From NCBI RefSeq assembly GCF_008642355.1, contig NZ_CP029193.1:7464001-7528000 (forward strand): a DNA stretch of 64,000 nucleotides. Direction: 5' to 3'. Below the pieces are notes generated by a model. It was not told where the DNA came from. It ran no database searches and was given only the letters and a program-made list of their open reading frames with translations. The DNA comes from Streptomyces venezuelae. GTDB lineage: Bacteria; Actinomycetota; Actinomycetes; Streptomycetales; Streptomycetaceae. This document shows positions 29,687 through 37,637 of the stretch, piece after piece; position 1 is the first letter of the stretch, and each line of letters opens with the position of its first letter. The position numbers and the translations under genes are program-made.

Positions 29687-30158
29687 CGCGGTCCGGCCCG
29701 GCGGCCGGTGCCCTGCCGGACGTGCTGTGCCCGCAGGTGCGGGTGGCCTCGGTGTGCGGCAGGCGCATGCGGTGTGCCAGGTCGCGCGTCATGCGCTTGG
29801 TGAGCCGACTGCGCCAGGCGACATCGGGGTAGCACGCGCGCAGGTGTGAAATGGCCCGGGTGCCAAGGCCGCTGTCCTGGAGCGGGGAGGCGACGTACAC
29901 GTCCGTGATCACGCCGCTCGCGCACTGCTCGCACACCTCGTACGTGAGCTGCCCGACGACACGGCGCGTATGGACCAGCAGCAGAGTGTCGGTCCGGGCG
30001 GCCGGACCCGGCGAGTGCACGATCCGCACATCGCGATAGGCGAGCAGTCGCCGGTGCAGCCTGCCGCGTCGTCGGCGTGCCCTGGCATGCCGGGCCGGGC
30101 CGTGCCCGGGAAGCACACGTGCGAGAGACGTCGGCATCACTGCGAGTTTCTCAAGCAT
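29634..30158 (-). CDS. Small GNAT-like acetyltransferase
   Basis: About 175 residues. The middle contains a GNAT core: VVGQLTYEVCEQCASGVITD (beta 4), VYVASPLQDSGLGTRAISHL with the acetyl-CoA Q/RxxGxG/A-type loop (QDSGLGTRA). A short C-terminal part follows. The N-terminal half is basic and arginine-rich. The 3' end overlaps the convergent permease by 53 bp. The start is uncertain (30158 or 30137), with no good Shine-Dalgarno. The family call is moderate; the substrate is unknown. Confidence 0.6.
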   Translation of the reverse strand: MLEKLAVMPTSLARVLPGHGPARHARARRRRGRLHRRLLAYRDVRIVHSPGPAARTDTLLLVHTRRVVGQLTYEVCEQCASGVITDVYVASPLQDSGLGTRAISHLRACYPDVAWRSRLTKRMTRDLAHRMRLPHTEATRTCGHSTSGRAPAAGPDRVTPSRHGAPSRAPEACG

Positions 30159-30251
30159 GGAACTGCGGTTACCCCGGAGCCCCCGGCCCAACCACCCGCC
30201 CGGGGCCAACCGTCCCGCCTTGGGACGCTGTGCCTCGGGTATCTGGTGCGC

Positions 30252-31016
30252 ATGAACGACATGAAGGAGACGCTTGAGGCCGGTGCGTTCGGTCTGCTGG
30301 CCGGTTCCGCTCTGCTGGTGGGTGCCGTACTCGGCTTCGCGGTGCGCTTCCCACGCCTGGTGATCGCCTCAGTCATGGCTTTCGGCGCGGGGGTGCTGCT
30401 GTCGGCGGTGTCCTTCGAGCTGATCGCCGAAGCTCATCGGGAGGCCGGGATGGTGCCGGTGGTGGTGGGCGCTCTGGCCGGGGCGGGCCTGTACACCGGG
30501 GGCAACGTACTGCTGGCGCGTCGGGGTGCGCGCCAGCGCAAACGTTCCGGGCATGTGCGCCAGCAGCCCTCCGAGAGCCAGCAGGCCGGCTCCGGCCTGG
30601 CCCTCGCACTGGGCGCGCTCCTGGACGGGGTGCCCGAGTCCGCGGTCATCGGCGTCGGCCTGGCCGACGGCGGCGCGATCAGTACGGCGACCGTCGCCGC
30701 GGTGTTCATCAGCAACATTCCCGAAGGGCTGTCCAGCTCGGCGGGTATGAAGAGCGCGGGCCGCAGCAAGGGATACGTCTTCGGCGTGTGGGGAGCGATC
30801 GCCGCCGCCGGCACCGTGTCCGCGATGGCCGGGTACGCCCTCGTGGGCGTGCTGTCGACGGCCGTCATGGCCGGTGTGATGGCGCTCGCCGCGGGCGCGA
30901 TCATCACGATGATCGCGGACACGATGATCCCGGAGGCGTTCGAGGACAGCCACCTGGCCATCGGCGCCATCACGGTCAGCGGTTTCCTGCTCTCCTTCGC
31001 CCTCTCCCACAGCTGA
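30252..31016 (+). CDS. ZIP-family divalent metal transporter
   Basis: A 254-residue membrane protein with about seven to eight helices. The ZIP helix IV/V metal-site motifs are present as LGALLDGVPESAVIGVGL and VFISNIPEGLSSSAGM. A His/Arg/Gln-rich cytoplasmic loop (RRGARQRKRSGHVRQQPSES) lies at about residues 90-110. It probably moves zinc, iron or similar metals into the cytoplasm. The start is ATG 30252; 30261 (MKET), three codons on, is an alternative with AACGAC before it. Confidence 0.83.
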   Translation: MNDMKETLEAGAFGLLAGSALLVGAVLGFAVRFPRLVIASVMAFGAGVLLSAVSFELIAEAHREAGMVPVVVGALAGAGLYTGGNVLLARRGARQRKRSGHVRQQPSESQQAGSGLALALGALLDGVPESAVIGVGLADGGAISTATVAAVFISNIPEGLSSSAGMKSAGRSKGYVFGVWGAIAAAGTVSAMAGYALVGVLSTAVMAGVMALAAGAIITMIADTMIPEAFEDSHLAIGAITVSGFLLSFALSHS

Positions 31017-31115
31017 TGCCCGGCGAGGGACAAGTGGGCGCGCAGGTGGGGGAGTCGACGACTCCGGCAGCGGCCGCACCGGGACCAGCCGGCCCTCCCC
31101 GCCCACACGGCACGC

Positions 31116-31161
31116 TGTAAGCTCGTGAGCGAGCCCTTGACCTGCACAAAGGCAGGCAGGG
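31116..31161 (+). promoter_or_regulatory. Duplicate copy of the panD promoter and leader hairpin
   Basis: TGTAAG (31116) resembles a -10 box. It is followed by CCCT, TGA, CCTGC, a 6-base loop, GCAGG, C, AGGG (31134-31161): a two-tier hairpin with CCCT/AGGG and CCTGC/GCAGG stems. The same arrangement precedes panD at 59134-59176, where the loop is AGAAA instead of ACAAAG. The stems are conserved and the loop has drifted, as expected for a functional RNA element. Confidence 0.7.
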
Positions 31162-31183
31162 AGCCTACCTTCGGAGTGCTGCC

Positions 31184-31216
31184 ATGCTGCGTACGATGTT
31201 CAAGTCCAAGATCTAG
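31184..31216 (+). pseudogene. Truncated panD copy (first ten codons then stop)
   Basis: Encodes MLRTMFKSKI followed by TAG; intact PanD begins [11 protein letters not shown]. Homology to the panD locus starts upstream in the promoter and stops exactly after the AAGTCCAAGATC codons. There is no further panD sequence downstream. A GGAG sequence lies before the ATG. Either a recombination scar or a leader-peptide-like relic. Confidence 0.75.
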
Positions 31217-31584
31217 CTATTTGGCTTCGCCGCAGGTCAGGGGCATCATGTGCCCCCTCAGGTCAGCAAACGGTCAGCATGCGTCCCGGACGTGTCCGCG
31301 CTTGCTGACCTGCGACCGACAGTGCGGCGCCTGAGCAGGTTCTTGGGCTGGAACGGATGCCCGACAGCTCGCCCGCGGCATGGGGTCCTTCTTGTTCAAG
31401 GACCCCGGCGGGGGGGGGAAGCACGGCGGGACGGGAAGCGAGTGCACACCACCAGCGCGTCGTTCGGTGGACGGCGACCTCGGATGGCCGCCCTTTCGTG
31501 CGATCACGTTCTGTTCCACATTCCTTTGCGGGGCCGGGCGGTTGTCGTCGCATGCGCGGGGACGTTCGAGAGGAGGCACGGCCG
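31217..31584 (+). other. Intergenic region with inverted repeats
   Basis: No credible gene. It contains a hairpin GGGGCA/TGCCCC with a 5-base loop (31240-31256), an 11-bp perfect inverted repeat CAGGTCAGCAA / TTGCTGACCTG (31259-31269 and 31302-31312, 32-base gap), and the hairpin at 31382-31406. The end (from about 31500) should contain the promoter of the DUF1345 gene. Confidence 0.55.
31382..31406. terminator. Terminator-like hairpin
   Basis: GGGGTCCTT and AAGGACCCC form a 9-bp perfect stem with a 7-base loop (CTTGTTC), followed by a G-rich run. Position and form suit a terminator for transcripts entering from the ZIP/leader side. Confidence 0.5.
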
Positions 31585-32274
31585 GTGCATTCATGGTTCT
31601 CCGAGCGCCGCCGGTCCGCGGTGAGCACGGTCGTCGGGGTCTGTGTCGCCGTGCTTCTTGGCCTGCTGGGAGTCCTCGCGCCGGGGTCGGTGTCCGCCTC
31701 GAGTGCCGACTTGGGCGTGGTGGCGCTGTTCGCCTACCTCCTCTGCTACCTGGTGGTCACGCTGAGAGCCTTCTCGAACGCGCCGCCAGAACGGATCCGC
31801 GTCTGGGCCCGGCGGGAGGCGCGGGGCACCCTGCTGCAGCGCTATCTCCTGGGGACCGCGCCGGGACCCGGGGTGTCGGTCCTCATCGCGTCGGCGGCGC
31901 TCGTGGTGTCGGCGGTGTGGCGTCCCGGGCATCTGGGTTCCGCCTTCCCGGCGGGCGCGCGGGTTCTGATGGCGCTCGGTCTCGTCGTCGTCGCCTGGAT
32001 CTGCGTTCTGGTCGCCTTCGCGGTCGCGTTCCATGCAGACAACCTCGTGGAGGACGAGGCGGCGCTGGACTTCCCGGGTGGGGAGACGGCGGCGTGGGCC
32101 GACTACGTGTACTTCGCCCTGTCGGTCATGACGACGTTCGGTACGACGGACGTCATGGTGATGTCGCGGGAGATGCGCCGGACGGTGGCGGCCAATGCGA
32201 CCATCGCGTTCGTCTTCAACACGGTGATCGTGGCCGGCATGGTCGCGGCGCTGGACGGTGGGCAGGGAGGCTGA
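31585..32274 (+). CDS. DUF1345 membrane protein
   Basis: 229 residues from the GTG at 31585, selected because AGGAGG lies 8 bases upstream. About five membrane helices (near residues 14-32, 38-57, 90-108, 120-145, 205-225). The C-terminal block [24 protein letters not shown] (cited in parts [16 protein letters not shown]) is the DUF1345 signature, which resembles an ion-channel pore-loop region. Function unknown. The frame is open further upstream to 31357, but without coding character. Confidence 0.8.
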   Translation: MHSWFSERRRSAVSTVVGVCVAVLLGLLGVLAPGSVSASSADLGVVALFAYLLCYLVVTLRAFSNAPPERIRVWARREARGTLLQRYLLGTAPGPGVSVLIASAALVVSAVWRPGHLGSAFPAGARVLMALGLVVVAWICVLVAFAVAFHADNLVEDEAALDFPGGETAAWADYVYFALSVMTTFGTTDVMVMSREMRRTVAANATIAFVFNTVIVAGMVAALDGGQGG

Positions 32275-32358
32275 CGGGTTCCGCCGGTCTCCGGGCGACG
32301 GTGGAGCGGTGGCGGTTCGTCCGCGCGTGCGGAGCGAGCTGCCACCGCCCCATGCCGC

Positions 32359-33420
32359 TCAGGGAGTGAGAACGAGGCGGATCGGGTCTCCGATCTTCTT
32401 CTCCAGCCGGGCGACGGCCTCCGCGGCTTCCGCCAGCGGGACGTGGGCGCTGACGGAGGGGCCGAGGTCGATCCGTCCGGCGGCGGCCAGTCCGACGAGT
32501 TCTTCCACGTGCTCCGGCTCGGAGCCGTAGTGGCCGCGGACCTGGTTGACGTTGAAGCAGAAGCCGATGCTGTCGGCGATCGCGACCGGCTCCGGGGTGA
32601 GTCCGGCGAGGACGAGCGAACCGAAGGGGCCGAGGACCGACGCGGCCTGGGCGCGGGCGGCACCCACGCCGGCGAAGTCGAACGCGACGTCGAGGCCGCG
32701 CCCGGCCGTCGCCTCCCGCACCGCCTCCGCGAAGTCCGGGGCGAGGGGGTCGAGGGCGACGTCCGCGCCGAAGAGGAGGGCCCGCTCGCGGGCCGAGGGC
32801 AGCGGGTCGATCGCGAGGATCGGGGCCGCGCCGACCATCCGGGCGAGCCGCACGGCGTGGGCGCCGAGGCCGCCCGCGCCCCAGATGCCGACCGACTGGG
32901 CGGGGCGGACCGCGCCGGTTCCCACGATCGCGGCGTACGGGGTGGAGACCGCGTCGGGGATGATCGCGGCCTGGTCGAAGGGCAGGTCGTCCGGGATGGG
33001 CAGCAGCGTGCCCTCGCGGGCGATCGCGTACTGCGCCCAGCCGCCGTCGTAGTCGAGGCCGCGGGTGATCGGCCGGTGGCACGTCATCCGTCGCAGGCAG
33101 CCGCCGCAGTCGCCGCAGGCCTCGCCGGCCTGGAGGACCACGCGCTGTCCGGGCGTCCAGTCGCCCTTCACGTCCGGGCCGAGGGTGTGGACGACCCCGG
33201 CGACCTCGTGGCCGAGGGTGACGGCGCCCGCCTTCGTGACGGCGTCGGTGGGGAAGAAGGGGCTCAGGCTGCCGTCGATCAGATGGATGTCGGACAGGCA
33301 GACGCCGGCGGCCCGCACCTCCACGAGGACCTCGCCCGGGCCGGGGACTGGGATCGGGACCTCTTCGACGGCGAAGGTACGGGTGTCCAGGCGCAGTCGC
33401 CCGGCCAGCATGGTGTTCAT
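32359..33420 (-). CDS. Zinc-dependent alcohol dehydrogenase
   Basis: A 353-residue medium-chain dehydrogenase. The catalytic-zinc motifs are GVCLSDIHLID and TLGHEVAGVVH; the structural zinc cysteines are in GEACGDCGGCLRRMTC; the Rossmann motif is GIWGAGGLGAHAV. NAD(P)-dependent oxidation of an alcohol or reduction of an aldehyde is expected. It is divergent from the P450 gene with shared operators, so the pair may act on the same compound, for instance oxidising the hydroxylated P450 product. The ATG at 33420 is preceded by GAGGTC. Confidence 0.87.
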   Translation of the reverse strand: MNTMLAGRLRLDTRTFAVEEVPIPVPGPGEVLVEVRAAGVCLSDIHLIDGSLSPFFPTDAVTKAGAVTLGHEVAGVVHTLGPDVKGDWTPGQRVVLQAGEACGDCGGCLRRMTCHRPITRGLDYDGGWAQYAIAREGTLLPIPDDLPFDQAAIIPDAVSTPYAAIVGTGAVRPAQSVGIWGAGGLGAHAVRLARMVGAAPILAIDPLPSARERALLFGADVALDPLAPDFAEAVREATAGRGLDVAFDFAGVGAARAQAASVLGPFGSLVLAGLTPEPVAIADSIGFCFNVNQVRGHYGSEPEHVEELVGLAAAGRIDLGPSVSAHVPLAEAAEAVARLEKKIGDPIRLVLTP

Positions 33421-33472
33421 GCGGAGACCTCGATGTGTTCGGTGGAGGAAGCGCGTGCGTAGCTCAGGCGCT

Positions 33473-33496
33473 CGACATGGTCGACTGACCATGTCG
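33473..33496. promoter_or_regulatory. Operator O1 (ADH side)
   Basis: A 24-bp element with perfect 10-base arms CGACATGGTC and GACCATGTCG around GACT, 53 bp upstream of the alcohol dehydrogenase start. It shares the 10-4-10 layout and outer CGAC/GTCG bases with O2 and with O3 at the TetR promoter (18 of 24 positions with O3). Confidence 0.7.
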
Positions 33497-33601
33497 CTTA
33501 ACCGTGTCTACTGACGGTGTCATCTGTCAAGCCGCTCCCGCTGGTCGTTCACGGCGTGCTCCGAGTTCCGTCCTGTGACTGTGTCGTTCAGTACAGTCAA
33601 T

Positions 33602-33625
33602 CGACATGTTCACCTGACAAAGTCG
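33602..33625. promoter_or_regulatory. Operator O2 (P450 side)
   Basis: A 24-bp element starting CGACATGTTC and ending GACAAAGTCG, 19 of 24 identical to O1, 48 bp upstream of the P450 ATG. A third, weaker ACCGT/ACGGT repeat lies at 33501-33518 between the two. Confidence 0.6.
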
Positions 33626-33672
33626 TGTGTATGTTGACTGGTGACTGCTGGAGTGCAACGAAAGGCACGCTC

Positions 33673-36600
33673 ATGACTCAGGTGTCCGTAGGTGCGGCGC
33701 GGGCGATCCCCGAGCGCCCCCCGCTGCCCCTCGTAGGCCACGCGTTCAACGTTCCGGCGGGCGCGGACTTCCTGGCCTACCTGCTGAAGGAGTTCAGGGA
33801 ATTCGGGCCCGTGTACCGGCTGCGGCTCTTCGGGAGGGACACCGTCATGGTCGGCGGTCTGGACCTCGTGACCGAGCTGTCGGACGAGACCCGCTTCCGC
33901 AAGCACGTCCACGCCGACCTGGTCGAGGTCCGGGCCCTGGCCGGGGACGGTCTGTTCACCGCCTACAACCACGAACCGAACTGGCGCAAGGCCCACGACA
34001 TCCTGATGCCCGCGTTCTCACTCGGCTCGATGCGCAGCTACCACGCCCCCATGCTCCAGGTCGCCCGGTCGCTGATCGGCAAGTGGGACCGGCTGGCCGG
34101 GGTGCAGTCGGTGGACGTGCCCGACGAGATGACCCGGCTGACCTTCGACACGATCGGCCTGTGCGGCTTCGGCTACGACTTCCAGTCCTTCCGCCGCGAC
34201 GACCTGCACCCGTTCGTCGAGGCGATGTCCCGGGCCCTCGTCTTCGCCCAGGAGAAGGGCGAGTCCATCCCGGGCTCCGAACTGTTCAAGAGGAAGAAGG
34301 TCGAGCAGTTCCGCGCGGACATCGACCTGATGACGGAGCTCGTCGACGACGTGATCAGGGAGCGCCGTGCCTCCGGCGACACCAGCACGGACGATCTGAT
34401 GGGGCTGATGCTGCACACGAAGGACCCCGTCACCGGCGAGCTCCTGGACGACGTCAACATCCGGCACCAGGTGATCACCTTCCTGATCGCCGGCCACGAG
34501 ACCACGAGCAGTGCGCTCTCCTTCGCGCTGTACTACCTGACCAAGCATCCGGAGGTGCTCGCCCGGGCCCAGGCCGAGGTGGACGCCCTGTGGGGCGACA
34601 CCGAGTCCCCGGACCCCCAGTACGGCGACATCGGCAAGCTCACGTACATCCGCCAGGTGCTCAACGAGAGCCTTCGACTGTGGCCGACGGCGCCCGCGTA
34701 CGCCGTCGAGCCGATCGAGGACACCGTCATCGGCGGCAAGTACCCCGTACGCAAGGGCGAGTCGCTGATGGTGATCGCCTCGGCCCTGCACCGCGACGCG
34801 GCCTGGGGGGAGAACGTCGAGCTGTTCGACCCCGAGCGCTTCACTTCCGAGCGGGAGGCGGCCCGCTCGGTTCACGCCTTCAAGCCGTTCGGCAACGGCG
34901 AACGGGCCTGCATCGGACGTCAGTTCGCGCTGCACGAGGCCACCCTGCTGCTCGGCCTGCTGGTGCACCGCTACCGCCTGATCGACCACACCGACTACCA
35001 GATGAAGATCAAGTCGACGCTGACGATCAAGCCCGACGGGTTCAGCCTGAGGCTCGCCCGCCGCACCAGCGACGAACGGCGCCTCCCCGCCGTCGCGGCG
35101 GCGGTCCCCGCCGCGGGCCGGACCGCGGCCGTGACGCGCCGGGCGAGCGGCACCGCGCTGACGCTGCTCCACGGTTCCAACCTCGGCACCTGCGCCGGCA
35201 TCGCCCGCGACCTCGGCACGGACGGCGAGGAGCACGGCTTCGCCCCGGCCGTCTCCCCCCTCGACGCGTACACGGAGAGGCTGGCCGACTCCAAGGGCCC
35301 CGTCGTCATCGTCGCCGCCTCCTACAACGGTCGCCCGACCGACGACGCCGCCGAGTTCGTCGCCTCCCTGGAGAACCTCGCCTCCGGCTCGCTCACCGGG
35401 CTGCGCTACGCCGTCCTCGGGGTCGGCGACCGCAACTGGGCCGCCACCTACCAGCGGATCCCCACCCTGATCGACGAGCGCCTGGCCGCCGCCGGCGCCG
35501 TCCCGCTCCTGGAGCGCGGCAGTGCCGACGCCTCCGGCGACTTCGGCGGAGCGGTCGACCAGTGGACGGAAGACCTGTGGAAGGCGCTCCTGGAGGAGTA
35601 CGGCGAGGCGGTCGCCGGCGAAGCGGCCGCCCCTGCACCTGAGGTGGAGGGGGAAGGGCTCTACGAGCTGGAGGACACCTCGGAGTCGGTCCTCGGAGGT
35701 CTCGCCGAGCGCCACGGCGTCCAGCCGATGGAGGTCCTCGAAGCGTACGAACTCGTCGACACCGACCACGAACTGGGCCGCTCCAAGCGGTTCCTGAGGC
35801 TCCGGCTGCCCGAGGGCGTCACCTACCGCACCGCCGACCACCTGGCCATCCTGCCCAGCAACCCCGAGGACCTCGTCCGGCGTGTCGCCGACCGTTTCGG
35901 CCTCGACCTGGACCGCACCGTCCGGCTGCGCGCCTGCCGCCGGAGCCGGAGCGCCCTGCCCGTGGACCGGCCGCTGACCCTGCGCCGCCTGCTCACCGAC
36001 TTCGTCGAGCTCCAGGACGCGGCCACCCAGGAGCAGGTCGCCGTGCTCGCCGAGCACACCGACTGCCCGCTCGAGAAGCAGCCGCTCACCGCCTTCGCCA
36101 CCGCCGATCCCGAGACCTTCCGGGAGCAGGTGACCGTCGCGGGCCTCAGCGTCCTGGACCTCCTGGAGCGCTACCGCGCGTGCGAGCTGCCCTTCCAGCG
36201 CTTCCTGGAACTGCTCCCGGTCCTGCGCCCCCGGCACTACTCGATCTCGTCGTCCGCCGCGGCCCGGCCCGGCGAGGCCGACCTGATGGTATCGCTGCTC
36301 GCAGCGCCCCACCGGTCGGGCGAGGGCACCTTCCGGGGCATCGCCTCGCACTTCCTGCAGACCGTGAACGCGGGCGACGTGATCCAGGCCAGGGTCCTGC
36401 CGTGCAGCGAGTCCTTCCGCCTCCCCGAGGACACCTCCGTACCGGTGATCCTGGTCAGCGCGGGCACCGGACTCGCGCCCTTCCGCGGAGCCGTCCTGGA
36501 CCGCCACCACACGGGCTCGACCGGCACCCTGCTCTGCTACTTCGGCTGCGACCACCCCGACGTGGACTTCCTGCACCGGGAGGAGTTCGAGGCGGCCGAG

Positions 36601-36888
36601 GCGGACGGCGCCGTCAGCATGCGTCCCACCTTCATGCACGCGCCCGAGAACGGTGCCCGTTTCGTCCAGGAGCGCATCGCCCGCGAGAGCGAGGAGGTGT
36701 GGTCGGTCCTGGAAGCCGGTGGGCGCGTCTACATCTGCGGCGACGGCCGTCGCATGGCACCCGCCGTACGGGAGGCGTTCATGGCGATCTACCGCGAGCG
36801 GACCGGTGAGAGCGACGAGCGGGCCGAGGCGTGGCTCGCCGCGCTCGTCGGGTCCGGACGCTACGTCGAGGACGTCTGGGCCGGCTGA
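33673..36888 (+). CDS. Self-sufficient cytochrome P450 / NADPH reductase fusion, CYP102-like
   Basis: A 1071-residue single-chain monooxygenase with the P450-BM3 architecture. The P450 domain (about 1-465) has the oxygen-activation motif AGHETT (273-278), ESLRLWP and the heme loop FGNGERACIG with Cys413. A linker leads to an FMN flavodoxin domain (about 494-647; LLHGSNLGTC, SYNGRPTDDA). The FAD domain includes RHYSISSS (about 853); NADPH binding has SAGTGLAPFRG (about 928) and YICGDGRRM. It is expected to hydroxylate or epoxidise fatty-acid-like substrates without separate redox partners. It is preceded by operators shared with the neighbouring TetR gene. AAAGG lies upstream of the ATG. Confidence 0.93.
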   Translation: MTQVSVGAARAIPERPPLPLVGHAFNVPAGADFLAYLLKEFREFGPVYRLRLFGRDTVMVGGLDLVTELSDETRFRKHVHADLVEVRALAGDGLFTAYNHEPNWRKAHDILMPAFSLGSMRSYHAPMLQVARSLIGKWDRLAGVQSVDVPDEMTRLTFDTIGLCGFGYDFQSFRRDDLHPFVEAMSRALVFAQEKGESIPGSELFKRKKVEQFRADIDLMTELVDDVIRERRASGDTSTDDLMGLMLHTKDPVTGELLDDVNIRHQVITFLIAGHETTSSALSFALYYLTKHPEVLARAQAEVDALWGDTESPDPQYGDIGKLTYIRQVLNESLRLWPTAPAYAVEPIEDTVIGGKYPVRKGESLMVIASALHRDAAWGENVELFDPERFTSEREAARSVHAFKPFGNGERACIGRQFALHEATLLLGLLVHRYRLIDHTDYQMKIKSTLTIKPDGFSLRLARRTSDERRLPAVAAAVPAAGRTAAVTRRASGTALTLLHGSNLGTCAGIARDLGTDGEEHGFAPAVSPLDAYTERLADSKGPVVIVAASYNGRPTDDAAEFVASLENLASGSLTGLRYAVLGVGDRNWAATYQRIPTLIDERLAAAGAVPLLERGSADASGDFGGAVDQWTEDLWKALLEEYGEAVAGEAAAPAPEVEGEGLYELEDTSESVLGGLAERHGVQPMEVLEAYELVDTDHELGRSKRFLRLRLPEGVTYRTADHLAILPSNPEDLVRRVADRFGLDLDRTVRLRACRRSRSALPVDRPLTLRRLLTDFVELQDAATQEQVAVLAEHTDCPLEKQPLTAFATADPETFREQVTVAGLSVLDLLERYRACELPFQRFLELLPVLRPRHYSISSSAAARPGEADLMVSLLAAPHRSGEGTFRGIASHFLQTVNAGDVIQARVLPCSESFRLPEDTSVPVILVSAGTGLAPFRGAVLDRHHTGSTGTLLCYFGCDHPDVDFLHREEFEAAEADGAVSMRPTFMHAPENGARFVQERIARESEEVWSVLEAGGRVYICGDGRRMAPAVREAFMAIYRERTGESDERAEAWLAALVGSGRYVEDVWAG

Positions 36889-36906
36889 TTCTCGCAAGGA
36901 GGAAGA

Positions 36907-36948
36907 AACGGTTGTGGGCGCACCTGGAAAGGTGCGCCCACAACCGTT
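36907..36948. terminator. Near-ideal bidirectional terminator
   Basis: A 19-bp perfect stem from 36907-36925 and 36930-36948 (starting AACGGTTGTG) with a GGAA tetraloop, between the convergent P450 and TetR genes, whose ends are 71 bp apart. Confidence 0.88.
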
Positions 36949-36959
36949 CTCGCGTCGTG

Positions 36960-37586
36960 TCAGGCCATCGGTACGTCAGGCAGGTCGAGGTCCCCCTTGG
37001 CCAGAGCCACGGTGGCGCCCACGAGTGCCCTGAGTCCCCTCCGCTCGGTGGCCTCGTCCGGCAGGCACTGGAGGACCTGCATGGTGAGTCCGTCGAAGCC
37101 GGAGAGGAAGAACCGGGCCACCGTCTCCGGGGACTCGGCCAGTTCCTGCCCCGCCCTCTCGGCCGTCTCCGCGATCACCTGCGCGGTCACCTCTATGACC
37201 CGCCGGTAGTGGCTCTGCCGGGCCTCGTTGAGGCCCGGCACGCGCAGGGCGAACATGGTCAGCTCGCTGAGCAGCTGGTGGTGCGACGTCGGCTCGCGCA
37301 CGGTGCCCCACAGGGCGCCCGCCAGCGCGCTGAAGGTCTCCTCGAAGCCCGCGTCCTCCGGCGCCGCCCGCCGCACCTGCGCGACCAGCTCGTCGGTGAT
37401 CTGGTCCATGACGGCTCGGTACAGGTCCTCCTTCGTGCCGAAGGTGTAGTGGACGGTGGCCTGCGCGACACCGAGCTCCGCGGCGATGGCGCGGGTACTC
37501 CCCGCGGCGACGCCCTCCCGGGTCATGAGGTCGATGGCCGCCTTGATCAACTGAGGGCGGCGCTCCGCCGCGGAAACATGAGCCAT
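36960..37586 (-). CDS. TetR/AcrR repressor of the P450/ADH pair
   Basis: A 208-residue regulator. The helix-turn-helix is at about residues 8-55 (RPQLIKAAIDLMTREGVAAG, IAAELGVAQATVHYTFGTKEDLY), followed by a ligand domain ending in DGLTMQVLQCLPDEATERRG. The ATG at 37586 is 14 bp from operator O3, which resembles O1 and O2 at the ADH/P450 promoters. This parallels the BM3R1/P450-BM3 arrangement of Bacillus megaterium, where a TetR protein is released by fatty acids. The inducer here is unknown. Confidence 0.87.
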   Translation of the reverse strand: MAHVSAAERRPQLIKAAIDLMTREGVAAGSTRAIAAELGVAQATVHYTFGTKEDLYRAVMDQITDELVAQVRRAAPEDAGFEETFSALAGALWGTVREPTSHHQLLSELTMFALRVPGLNEARQSHYRRVIEVTAQVIAETAERAGQELAESPETVARFFLSGFDGLTMQVLQCLPDEATERRGLRALVGATVALAKGDLDLPDVPMA

Positions 37587-37599
37587 ACGCCCACTATAT

Positions 37600-37623
37600 C
37601 GACTTAGTCGATCGATCAAGTCG
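37600..37623. promoter_or_regulatory. Operator O3 (autoregulatory)
   Basis: A 24-bp element with CGACTTAGTC and GATCAAGTCG arms around GATC (8 of 10 arm pairs match), immediately upstream of the TetR start and of the same layout as O1 and O2. Confidence 0.62.
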
Positions 37624-37637
37624 GTCCGGATCAGGCG

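Noticed and set aside
31259..31312. Insertion-sequence ends
   Set aside because: The 11-bp inverted repeat encloses only 32 bases, no transposase remnant or target duplication was seen, so a mobile-element call is not supported.
31125..31334. 69-codon frame starting upstream of the truncated panD copy
   Set aside because: It runs through the leader hairpin and continues out of frame relative to the panD-like codons. No protein features.
34018..36897. Minus-strand open frame of 959 codons opposite the P450 fusion
   Set aside because: Composition is that of an antisense shadow. The plus strand carries every P450, FMN, FAD and NADPH motif in order.
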